Positions 1 to 6,753 of a stretch of 57,848 nt of DNA are shown one piece after another. Every line of letters starts with the position of its first letter. The first letter of the stretch is position 1. The DNA is from an uncultured Clostridia bacterium (lineage in GTDB: Bacteria > Bacillota > Clostridia > Christensenellales > Pumilibacteraceae). Where the stretch lies: contig CAMWLQ010000008.1 in assembly GCA_947175195.1 (NCBI GenBank), forward strand, positions 1 to 57,848, written 5' to 3'. Both the position numbers and the translations under genes were made by a program. The notes beneath the pieces were generated by a model, which searched no databases, was not told where the DNA came from, and saw only the letters and a program-made list of their open reading frames with translations.

Positions 1-89
1 TGGTGCCGGTGATCGGAGTCGAACCGATACGGGTTATTAGCCCACCGGATTTTGAGTCCGGCGCGTCTGCCAATTCCACCACACCGGCA
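1..89 (-). tRNA. tRNA-Leu (anticodon CAA)
   Basis: On the minus strand the acceptor stem TGCCGGTG pairs with CACCGGCA, and the 3' CCA is encoded at 1-3. The anticodon arm has a 7-base loop CTCAAAA, giving anticodon CAA for UUG leucine codons. A long variable arm and the GGTTCGACTCC T-arm fit a class II tRNA-Leu. The gene reaches the window edge but looks complete. Confidence 0.95.
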
Positions 90-99
90 AAGCATAGTT

Positions 100-128
100 A
101 TTTTACAACACTTATCATTATTTGTCAA
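100..128 (-). promoter_or_regulatory. Promoter of tRNA-Leu
   Basis: Minus strand: TTGACA (123-128), 17-base spacer, TAAAAT (100-105). The predicted start of transcription is a few bases upstream of the mature 5' end at 89. Confidence 0.8.
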
Positions 129-166
129 GCATTTTTGCGCAATATGATTTGGCTTATAATTTTCGG

Positions 167-195
167 TTGCCTTTTTTATTTGTATGTTATATAAT
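167..195 (+). promoter_or_regulatory. Promoter of argC
   Basis: TTGCCT (167-172), 17-base spacer, TATAAT (190-195). The predicted transcript start is near 202, so the in-frame ATG at 198 lies upstream of the mRNA. This supports translation starting at 225. Confidence 0.75.
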
Positions 196-224
196 ATATG
201 CGACAAAATTATTTCGGACGGATT

Positions 225-1217
225 ATGAACAAAAGCATTAAAGTAGGAATAGTAGGCGCAAACGGTTATGCCGGCGCGGAAGTGCTTAGGCTGATTGCCG
301 AACACCCCGACGCCGAGCTTAAGGTAGTTACAAGCCGCGCTCAGCTCGGCAAAAAGGTATCGTCGGTATTCCCTGCGTTGCCCTGCGATTTGGAGTTTTC
401 CGACGCGTCCGACCCTGCGCTTAAAAACTGCGACGTCGTTTTTACGGCATTGCCCCAAACTGCGGGCGCGGCGCTCGTAGGCGAGCTTATAGACGCAGGC
501 GTGCGCGTAATCGACCTGTCCGCCGATTATCGATTTGAGGACGTATCGGTTTACGAACGCACATACGGCGTTACGCATCCCCGCCCTGACCTTAACAAGC
601 TCGCGGTGTACGGACTGTGCGAGGTCAACCGCGAACAAATAAAATCGGCTAAGCTTATAGCCAACCCCGGTTGCTACGTTACGAGCGTGCTATTACCTAT
701 GCTTGCCGTCACCAAAGCCGCAAAGGTTTCCAATATAATAGCGGACAGCAAGAGCGGCGTTAGCGGCGCGGGCAGGAAAGCGGACGAGGCATATGCGTAC
801 TGCACGCTTGACGAAAACTTTAAGGCATACGGTTTATTCACACACCGCCACGCGCCCGAAATGTCCGAAAAGCTGGGACAAAAGGTTCTTTTCACGCCCC
901 ACCTGCTACCCATTAAGCGCGGCATACTTTCCACCATATACTTTGAGGTTGACAATCCCGAGGCGGCGTTAAACGCGCTTAAAACGGCGTACAACGGCGA
1001 GCCGTTTGTCGGCTACACCGATACCCTCCCCGAAATCGGGTTTGTGTCGCACACCAACCGCTGTATGTTCGGATGTCGTTTCGACGGCAAACGCGGCATA
1101 GTTATATCGGTGATAGACAATCTATTAAAGGGCGCGGCAGGTCAAGCGGTGCAAAACATGAACATAATGTTCGGGCTTGACGAAACCGCGGGATTGCCCG
1201 TTTACGCACCAATTTAA
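225..1217 (+). CDS. argC: N-acetyl-gamma-glutamyl-phosphate reductase ArgC
   Basis: Reduces N-acetylglutamyl 5-phosphate to the semialdehyde with NADPH, the third step of arginine synthesis. The N-terminus carries the Rossmann motif GANGYAGAE (about residues 11-19), and the active-site cysteine sits in ANPGCY (Cys150). The 330-residue length is normal for the family. I chose ATG 225 because it gives the usual short N-terminus before the Rossmann strand, has a weak GGACGG site, and lies downstream of the predicted transcript start; ATG 198 does not. First gene of the arg cluster, followed by argB after about 90 bases. No argJ lies between argC and argB, unlike the common argCJBDF order. Confidence 0.96.
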   Translation: MNKSIKVGIVGANGYAGAEVLRLIAEHPDAELKVVTSRAQLGKKVSSVFPALPCDLEFSDASDPALKNCDVVFTALPQTAGAALVGELIDAGVRVIDLSADYRFEDVSVYERTYGVTHPRPDLNKLAVYGLCEVNREQIKSAKLIANPGCYVTSVLLPMLAVTKAAKVSNIIADSKSGVSGAGRKADEAYAYCTLDENFKAYGLFTHRHAPEMSEKLGQKVLFTPHLLPIKRGILSTIYFEVDNPEAALNALKTAYNGEPFVGYTDTLPEIGFVSHTNRCMFGCRFDGKRGIVISVIDNLLKGAAGQAVQNMNIMFGLDETAGLPVYAPI

Positions 1218-1309
1218 CCTTTTCGGCATATATTAATTCGGTCAAATACTACACCTGAGCGCTTATGCGCCCACCCTCTCCCAACGGCGAGGGCAAAAGA
1301 GGAAATACT

Positions 1310-2176
1310 ATGAAGGATTCCATTAAATCGACTATCGAGCGCGCAAACATAATTTGCGAGGCACTGCCCTACATACGCAAGTACAGCGGCAAAACGCTGG
1401 TGATTAAGTACGGCGGAAACGCAATGAACGACGAGGCAATCACCACTACCATACTGCAAGACATAGCCGCGTTAAAGATTGTGGGCGTAAACCCCATACT
1501 CGTCCACGGCGGCGGTCCCGAGATAAACAAAATGCTGTCCAGACTGGGCGTGCAGCCGCAGTTTAAAAACGGACTGCGCGTTACCGACGAGCAAACGATG
1601 GAGGTCGCACAAATGATTTTGTGCGGCAAAATAAACAAGAACATTGTGGGCGAGCTTAACGGCTTGGGCGTTAAGGCAATCGGGCTTTGCGGCAAGGATT
1701 CACTGCTGATTAAGGCGGAAACGCTCGACCCCGAGCTGGGCTACGTAGGCAAGATAACCGAGATAAACGCCAAGCTGTTGGAGATACTCGCACGCGACGA
1801 GTTTATACCCGTCATAGCGTCAATAGCAACCGACGAAAACGGCAACAGCTACAACGTGAACGCCGACACTGCCGCGGCGGCGATTGGCGCGGCAATGCAC
1901 GCGGAGAAACTGTTGTTCCTTACCGACATCGACGGCATTATGACCGACAAGGACAACGCGGAAACGCTTATCAACCGCATTACGGTATCGGGGCTGCAAA
2001 AGATGATTGCCGACGGCTCTATCTCCGGCGGCATGGTACCCAAAGCACAAAGCTGCATAGACGCAATCGAACGCGGCATAAACAGCGTGTTTGTGCTTAA
2101 CGGCACGCTCCCCCATTCCATACTGCTTGAGCTGTTTACCGACAGCGGCGTGGGCACGATGATAGAGCGCGGTTAA
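1310..2176 (+). CDS. argB: Acetylglutamate kinase ArgB
   Basis: Phosphorylates N-acetylglutamate. The amino-acid-kinase core starts with TLVIKYGGNAM, followed by the VHGGGPEIN substrate loop and SGGMVPK near the C-terminus. About 28 residues precede the core and include the hydrophobic stretch around EALPYIRKYSG; in the family this N-terminal helix is typical of arginine-inhibited kinases, so feedback inhibition by arginine is likely (inference). The start at 1310 has AGAGGA a few bases upstream; an in-frame ATG at 1265 lies in a hairpin-rich intergenic stretch and adds a non-family leader. Length 288 aa, usual for ArgB. Confidence 0.96.
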   Translation: MKDSIKSTIERANIICEALPYIRKYSGKTLVIKYGGNAMNDEAITTTILQDIAALKIVGVNPILVHGGGPEINKMLSRLGVQPQFKNGLRVTDEQTMEVAQMILCGKINKNIVGELNGLGVKAIGLCGKDSLLIKAETLDPELGYVGKITEINAKLLEILARDEFIPVIASIATDENGNSYNVNADTAAAAIGAAMHAEKLLFLTDIDGIMTDKDNAETLINRITVSGLQKMIADGSISGGMVPKAQSCIDAIERGINSVFVLNGTLPHSILLELFTDSGVGTMIERG

Positions 2177-2231
2177 GATAAAAATAATATCAAAAATCAC
2201 TGCGGCTTAATATACCGCAAAAGGTGAAAAA

Positions 2232-3422
2232 ATGAACATAAACAAAATAAAAGACGCCGAGGCAACGCACTACATGCCCGTATTCTCACGGGACAGCTTG
2301 GTATTGGACCACGGCGAGGGCAACTGCCTATTCGACATAAACGGCAACAAGTACGTCGATTTTGTAGCCGGTATCGCTACTAACATACTCGGCTACAACC
2401 ACCCAGAATACACCGAGGCGGTGTGCAATCAGGTAAAAAAGCTGATGCACGTGTCCAACCATTACTACACGGAAATTCAATCGCAGTACATAACGCGGCT
2501 GTGCGAGGCGTCGGGCTTTGCCCGCGTATTCCTGTGCAATTCGGGCGCGGAGGCAAACGAGTGCGCAATCAAGCTTGCGCGGCGGTATTTCAAAAACCAC
2601 GGCGGCGACAAGGTAATCCTCTACGCCGAGGGCAGCTTTCACGGCAGGACGCTCGCAACACTCACAGTAACGGGCAACACAGCCCAGCACGAACGGTATT
2701 CCCCGCTCCCGCAAGGCTTTGATAGCTTTAAGTACAACGACTTTGACGACTTTAAGAGCAAGCTGACCGACAACGTAGGCGCAGTAATACTGGAAACTAT
2801 CCAGGGCGAACGCGGCGTGCGTCCGTTTTCCAACGACTTTTTGGTAAACGCGTACGCGCTGTGCAAGTCCAAGGGCGTGCTGTTTATTGTGGACGAGGTG
2901 CAAACGGGCATGGGCAGAACGGGAACGCTGTTCTCGTTTGAACATTTCGGCATAAAGCCCGACATCATAACAATGGCAAAGGGCATTGCGGGCGGCATCC
3001 CCATGGGCGCTTGCCTTGCCTCGGAAGAAGTAGGCACCGCATTCTCGCTCGGCGATCACGGCTCGACCTTCGGCGGCAACGCGCTTGCTTGCGCCGCGGC
3101 GGATAAAGTGCTGGAAATTTTGCAAAACGGCTTGCTTGAGCGCGGCGCTAAAATGGGCGTGTACTTGGGCAATAAGCTTGCTCACCTTTCCAAATACAAC
3201 TTTATTACCGACATTCGCGGCTTAGGTCTTATGCGCGGCGTAGAGCTGTCCGACAAAGTGCCCGCGGCGGCGTTCGAAGGCAAGATACGCGAAAAGGGCT
3301 ATCTCGTAAACGTGGCAGGCAACAACACGCTACGCCTTATTCCCCCTCTTACGATAACCGAACAAGAAATCGACGGGCTTGTTGCGGCACTCGACGAGGT
3401 GTGCGCCGCAACCCACGTATAG
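2232..3422 (+). CDS. argD: Acetylornithine aminotransferase ArgD
   Basis: PLP-dependent class III aminotransferase converting N-acetylglutamate semialdehyde to N-acetylornithine. It contains FIVDEVQTGMGRTG (cofactor-binding aspartate), and the Schiff-base lysine lies in TMAKGIAGG (Lys250). 396 residues, normal length. AAGGTG lies 6 bases before the ATG. Third gene of the cluster; an intrinsic terminator follows, and argF has its own promoter. As in other ArgD proteins it could also serve as the lysine-pathway DapC aminotransferase, which sequence alone cannot settle. Confidence 0.95.
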   Translation: MNINKIKDAEATHYMPVFSRDSLVLDHGEGNCLFDINGNKYVDFVAGIATNILGYNHPEYTEAVCNQVKKLMHVSNHYYTEIQSQYITRLCEASGFARVFLCNSGAEANECAIKLARRYFKNHGGDKVILYAEGSFHGRTLATLTVTGNTAQHERYSPLPQGFDSFKYNDFDDFKSKLTDNVGAVILETIQGERGVRPFSNDFLVNAYALCKSKGVLFIVDEVQTGMGRTGTLFSFEHFGIKPDIITMAKGIAGGIPMGACLASEEVGTAFSLGDHGSTFGGNALACAAADKVLEILQNGLLERGAKMGVYLGNKLAHLSKYNFITDIRGLGLMRGVELSDKVPAAAFEGKIREKGYLVNVAGNNTLRLIPPLTITEQEIDGLVAALDEVCAATHV

Positions 3423-3466
3423 TCACAATCAACTACGCAAACAATTAATTTTCATATTTCAACACC

Positions 3467-3495
3467 AAACGCGCAAAAACAATTTGCGCGTTTTT
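3467..3495 (+). terminator. Intrinsic terminator after argD
   Basis: Stem AAACGCGCAAA (3467-3477) pairs with TTTGCGCGTTT (3483-3493) and runs into a T tract. It separates argCBD from the argF transcript. Confidence 0.85.
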
Positions 3496-3497
3496 AC

Positions 3498-3526
3498 TTG
3501 ATTTAATCTTGCTTTAATGATACAAT
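3498..3526 (+). promoter_or_regulatory. Promoter of argF
   Basis: TTGATT (3498-3503), 17-base spacer, TACAAT (3521-3526). It begins directly after the terminator T tract and implies a leader of about 75 bases before argF. Confidence 0.75.
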
Positions 3527-3557
3527 ATTATGTATTAAACAACATTTTAGCCAATAT

Positions 3558-3587
3558 CGACCGAGAACGATTTTTACACTTCGGTCG
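3558..3587 (+). other. Hairpin in the argF leader
   Basis: CGACCGA (3558-3564) pairs perfectly with TCGGTCG (3581-3587) around a 16-base AT-rich loop. It lies between the argF promoter and its ribosome binding site. There is no T tract, so it is not a simple terminator. It may be a protein-binding or mRNA-stability element; the role is unknown. Confidence 0.55.
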
Positions 3588-3608
3588 TACGCATATCAAG
3601 GAGATTTC

Positions 3609-4556
3609 ATGGACGTATCGTCATACAAACCCAAGGGCAAAATAGACCACAAGCACTTGCTTAATTTGCTCGATTATTCCACTGCCGACATTTACGAGAT
3701 TTTGCATTTGTCGGAGTCGCTCAAAACCGCTTTCCACAAAGGAAAAAAACACGAGCTTTTAAAGGGTAAAACCTTAGCAATGATATTCAGCAAATCGTCT
3801 ACGCGCACGCGCGTATCCTTTGAAATGGGTATGCACCAGCTTGGCGGACACTCGCTGTTTTTGTCGAGCAACGATATTCAGCTGGGCAGAGGCGAAACCA
3901 TTCACGACACCGCCTGCGTGCTGTCGCAATACGGCATTGACGGCATAATGATTCGCACCTTCAAGCAGTCGGACGTAGAGGACCTTGCACGCTACGGCAC
4001 GTTTTCGGTAATAAACGGACTTACCGACGATTTTCACCCCTGCCAAGCGCTTGCCGATATATTTACGGTTTACGAAAAGTACGGTCGGCTTAACGGCATA
4101 AAGCTTTCGTACTTCGGCGACGGCAACAACATGGCGCACTCGCTTATGCTTGCAGGCGCAAAGACGGGCATGGAAGTGTGCATTTGCTCGCCCGAGGGTT
4201 TCCAACCCAATCCCGATATAACCGCGGCGGCGCAAAAGTTCGGCAAGGTTACGGTAACTGACAGCGTAGAGGAGGCGGCAAAAGACGCCGACGTACTTTA
4301 TACCGACGTATTCTTCTCTATGGGACAAGCCAAAGACCACAAAAAGGAAAAAGCGCTTATGCCCTACCAGGTCAATGCCGACGTAATGGCAATGGCAAAA
4401 AAGGACGCCGTGTTTATGCACTGCTTGCCCGCGCACCGCGGCGAAGAGGTTACGGCGGACGTTATAGATTCCGAACGCTCGGTAATATTCCAAGAGGCTG
4501 AAAACCGCTTACATGTTCAAAAAGCGGTTATGTGCCTGCTCATGGGAAAAAGATAG
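3609..4556 (+). CDS. argF: Ornithine carbamoyltransferase ArgF
   Basis: Joins carbamoyl phosphate and ornithine to citrulline. The carbamoyl-phosphate motif STRTR is at residues 64-68, and the ornithine-loop cysteine is in FMHCLPAHRG near the C-terminus. Length is 315 aa, standard for the family. AAGGAGATTTC precedes the ATG. It has its own promoter and a structured leader, and the GNAT gene follows after 12 bases, so the two are probably co-transcribed. Confidence 0.96.
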   Translation: MDVSSYKPKGKIDHKHLLNLLDYSTADIYEILHLSESLKTAFHKGKKHELLKGKTLAMIFSKSSTRTRVSFEMGMHQLGGHSLFLSSNDIQLGRGETIHDTACVLSQYGIDGIMIRTFKQSDVEDLARYGTFSVINGLTDDFHPCQALADIFTVYEKYGRLNGIKLSYFGDGNNMAHSLMLAGAKTGMEVCICSPEGFQPNPDITAAAQKFGKVTVTDSVEEAAKDADVLYTDVFFSMGQAKDHKKEKALMPYQVNADVMAMAKKDAVFMHCLPAHRGEEVTADVIDSERSVIFQEAENRLHVQKAVMCLLMGKR

Positions 4557-4568
4557 AAGGACAACAAA

Positions 4569-5078
4569 ATGTATTTGGCAATACGCCGCGCTACGGACGA
4601 GGACGTCGACAACGTACTGCGGGTAACAAAAGAATCGTTTTCGCTTTACCAAGAGGAACTGCACGTAAACTACGAGGTAAAAGCGCTTAAAGAAACAATA
4701 GAATCCACACTGCACGACATACGCGAAAACGCCGTGTTTGTGGTGGAACGGTTTGGCGTGCTTGTGGGCGCTATCCGCATCAAAAAGCTGTCGGATGACT
4801 TGTGGTACGTATACCGATTCGGCGTAAGCCCCAAAATCAGCAATACAGGCTTGGGCTCGGCACTGTTGGACGCGGCGGTAAACTTTGCGCACGAAAACGG
4901 CGCAAAAGCTATTGCGTTGCACACCAATTCTAAATACTACCGTTTGGCACGATACTACTACGGAAAACAGTTTTACGTACACTCCACCACGTTCGACCGC
5001 GGGTATGTGCGCGCACTGTTCGTGCTGGAGCTGGAGCAAAACACAGGAGTAGACCTATCCCCCGCATTTTTGCAATAA
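4569..5078 (+). CDS. GNAT family N-acetyltransferase downstream of argF
   Basis: A 169-residue single-domain GNAT protein. The acetyl-CoA loop corresponds to SNTGLGSALLDAA (about residues 93-105), after the beta-strand motif WYVYRFGVSP. AAGGAC lies upstream of the ATG and the gene is 12 bases from argF. Position in an arginine cluster that lacks argJ and argA suggests it might acetylate glutamate (a short NAGS-like enzyme), but this is inference from context; a general amine or protein acetyltransferase is equally compatible with the fold. The substrate-side residues do not let me decide. Confidence 0.8.
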   Translation: MYLAIRRATDEDVDNVLRVTKESFSLYQEELHVNYEVKALKETIESTLHDIRENAVFVVERFGVLVGAIRIKKLSDDLWYVYRFGVSPKISNTGLGSALLDAAVNFAHENGAKAIALHTNSKYYRLARYYYGKQFYVHSTTFDRGYVRALFVLELEQNTGVDLSPAFLQ

Positions 5079-5163
5079 ATTTGGTGTTATACCCAGAGCA
5101 AGCTCTGAAACGGCGTGCTTTGCGCACGATGCCGCTACAAGTAGCGGGCATTACACCAAATTT
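5078..5163. repeat. 86-bp inverted-repeat element with internal hairpins
   Basis: Outer arms AAATTTGGTGT (5078-5088) and ACACCAAATTT (5153-5163) are perfect 11-base complements, and pairing continues inward with CCC/GGG. Inside are three small hairpins: AGAGC-AA-GCTCT, CGGC-GTGC with GCAC-(GAT)-GCCG, and CTAC-AA-GTAG. The whole folds as a cloverleaf-like junction between the GNAT gene, whose stop codon it touches, and degV. It could be a non-autonomous repeat element or a structured RNA. Confidence 0.6.
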
Positions 5164-5224
5164 GTTCTTGTCGCATTTTTGCAATTGCAAGCAAGCAAAA
5201 ATGCTCCTCAAATAGGAGTTAATT

Positions 5225-6091
5225 ATGGACTATGTTATAGCCACTGACAGCACCTGTGACATTCCCAAACAAATGCTGCGCAGTATGCAGGTCTATTCGC
5301 GCGACATGACTTACTTTGTAAACGACGTTGCGTACGGTAAGGATGAGGCTAACCAACTGGAGTTTCATCAATTTTACGACGCCATGCGTGCGGGTGCGCG
5401 CACAAGCACGTCTATGATAAACGAACAAACGGCACGCGAATTTTTGACCGAGCTACTCGCTACGGGCAAAAACGTGCTGTATTTGTCGTTTGCCTCCGCC
5501 CTATCCGGCACTTACGATAACTTTAGGCGCGTGGCGGACGAGTTGAACGCAGTAAACGCCAACAAGGTATACGTTGTGGACTCCAAATGCGCGTCGGGCG
5601 GCGAAGGATTGTTTGTAACGCTTGTCGCTCAAAAACGCGACGATGGCGCAACGTTTGCCGAGGCTTGCGAGTATGCCGAAAAAATACGCGACAACGTTAT
5701 ACACTACTTTGTCGTCGAGGACCTTAAGTACCTCGCCCGCGGCGGGCGGCTGGGAAAAGGCTCGGCTATCTTCGGCAATATGCTCAACATAAAACCCGTA
5801 CTGCATGTTGACGAGCTGGGACGGCTGATCCCAATTAAAAAAGTCATCGGCAGAAAAAAATCGCTTAGCATGCTTGTGGAAAAAATGGACGAACGGTACA
5901 ACAGGAGCAGCGACACGGTATACATTACGCACGGCGACTGCTATGAGGACGCCAAATTCGTTGCCGACGCCGTAACCGCCAAGTTCGGCGTACACCCACA
6001 AATTTTGCCGCTAAGCTACGTTATAGGCAGTCATTCGGGTCCCGGCACTGTCGCGCTGTTCTTCACCGGCGACAGCCGCACGGAAAAATAG
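5225..6091 (+). CDS. DegV family fatty-acid-binding protein
   Basis: 288 residues beginning MDYVIATDSTCDIP, the typical DegV opening with its DSTCDI motif, followed by LSFASALSGTYDN and VVDSKCASGGEG. DegV proteins bind a fatty acid in the cleft between two alpha/beta domains; the Firmicute FakB members hand it to the kinase FakA. No fakA is visible here, so FakB function is a family inference. GGAGTTAATT precedes the ATG. It closes the plus-strand cluster and is followed by a strong terminator. Confidence 0.9.
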   Translation: MDYVIATDSTCDIPKQMLRSMQVYSRDMTYFVNDVAYGKDEANQLEFHQFYDAMRAGARTSTSMINEQTAREFLTELLATGKNVLYLSFASALSGTYDNFRRVADELNAVNANKVYVVDSKCASGGEGLFVTLVAQKRDDGATFAEACEYAEKIRDNVIHYFVVEDLKYLARGGRLGKGSAIFGNMLNIKPVLHVDELGRLIPIKKVIGRKKSLSMLVEKMDERYNRSSDTVYITHGDCYEDAKFVADAVTAKFGVHPQILPLSYVIGSHSGPGTVALFFTGDSRTEK

Positions 6092-6110
6092 ACAATAAAC
6101 AAATAAAATA

Positions 6111-6141
6111 AAAATCAATAGCACTGCGCTATTGATTTTTT
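6111..6141 (+). terminator. Intrinsic terminator after degV
   Basis: AAAATCAATAGC (6111-6122), loop ACTGC, GCTATTGATTTTTT (6128-6141). It lies in the convergent gap between degV and the minus-strand yfbR-like gene. The A-rich left arm also gives a T tract on the minus strand, so it can serve both. Confidence 0.88.
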
Positions 6142-6171
6142 GTTGAACGTTATAATAATTGTAGCGGTATG

Positions 6172-6753
6172 TTAATCCAACAAGCTGTCCAAGTTCATTG
6201 AATACGCGGGAAGAAAAACGTCGAGGAAATATTGTACGGATTTTTCGGGTACGCCTTTAAGGCTTTCCAGCGTGGATTTGTACGCTTTTTCAAACTCTTT
6301 ATTTCCAACGGAAATTTCCTCCACGCACTTAATAAGCGCGCTCATCTTGTCCGCATGCTTTACAAATATGTATTCGGGCTCTTTTCTATCCGCTTTTACG
6401 TACGGCGAAAACGCGGACTTAAGCTCGTCGGGCAGCGTGTCCACCAGCTTTTGCTCGGCGCGGTGTTCGATTTTTTTGTACGCTCGATTGATGTCATCGT
6501 CAAAATACTTGACGGGCGTGGGCAAATCCCCTGTTACGACCTCCGCCGATTCGTGGTAAAGCGCAATAACCGCAGCCTTGCACGCGTCCAGATTGCCGCC
6601 GTAAAGGGTGTTTTCTATCGTGCACAGCGCATGCGCTATCATCGATACCTGCATTGTGTGCTGCGCCACGTCCTCCACCGAAGTGTTGCGCATAAGCGCC
6701 CACCTATCGATGAGTTTCATTCTATCCAAAAATGCGAAAAATTTACTTACCAT
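6172..6753 (-). CDS. YfbR-like HD-domain 5'-deoxynucleotidase
   Basis: 193 residues that track E. coli YfbR closely: RMKLIDRWALMRN, the metal histidine at QHTMQVSMIAHAL (His32), TGDLPTPVKYF (residues 74-84) and KHADKMSALIKCVEE. YfbR removes phosphate from deoxynucleoside 5'-monophosphates. Oddly, the HD dyad that binds the metal is His67-Glu68 (LYHESAE) instead of His-Asp, confirmed from the codons. The later metal aspartate and the catalytic Glu71 are kept, so activity with altered metal preference is possible. The ATG overlaps the transketolase stop (TGATG), showing translational coupling. Last gene of the aro operon. Confidence 0.85.
   Translation of the reverse strand: MVSKFFAFLDRMKLIDRWALMRNTSVEDVAQHTMQVSMIAHALCTIENTLYGGNLDACKAAVIALYHESAEVVTGDLPTPVKYFDDDINRAYKKIEHRAEQKLVDTLPDELKSAFSPYVKADRKEPEYIFVKHADKMSALIKCVEEISVGNKEFEKAYKSTLESLKGVPEKSVQYFLDVFLPAYSMNLDSLLD

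Noticed and set aside
198-224. ATG at 198 as the argC start
   Set aside because: It lies upstream of the predicted transcript start (TATAAT ends at 195) and adds nine residues before the conserved Rossmann start.
1245-1300. Regulatory hairpin or start region between argC and argB
   Set aside because: Short stems (GCGC-TTAT-GCGC; CCCTC/GAGGG) exist, but they have no T run and no distinct pattern; probably a degenerate repeat or chance pairing.
2328-3185. Long antisense reading frames inside argD, tkt, cca, the lipoprotein genes and others
   Set aside because: They mirror strongly supported genes, lack ribosome sites and family motifs, and are rich in Arg, His, Val and Ala as expected of codon-shadow frames.
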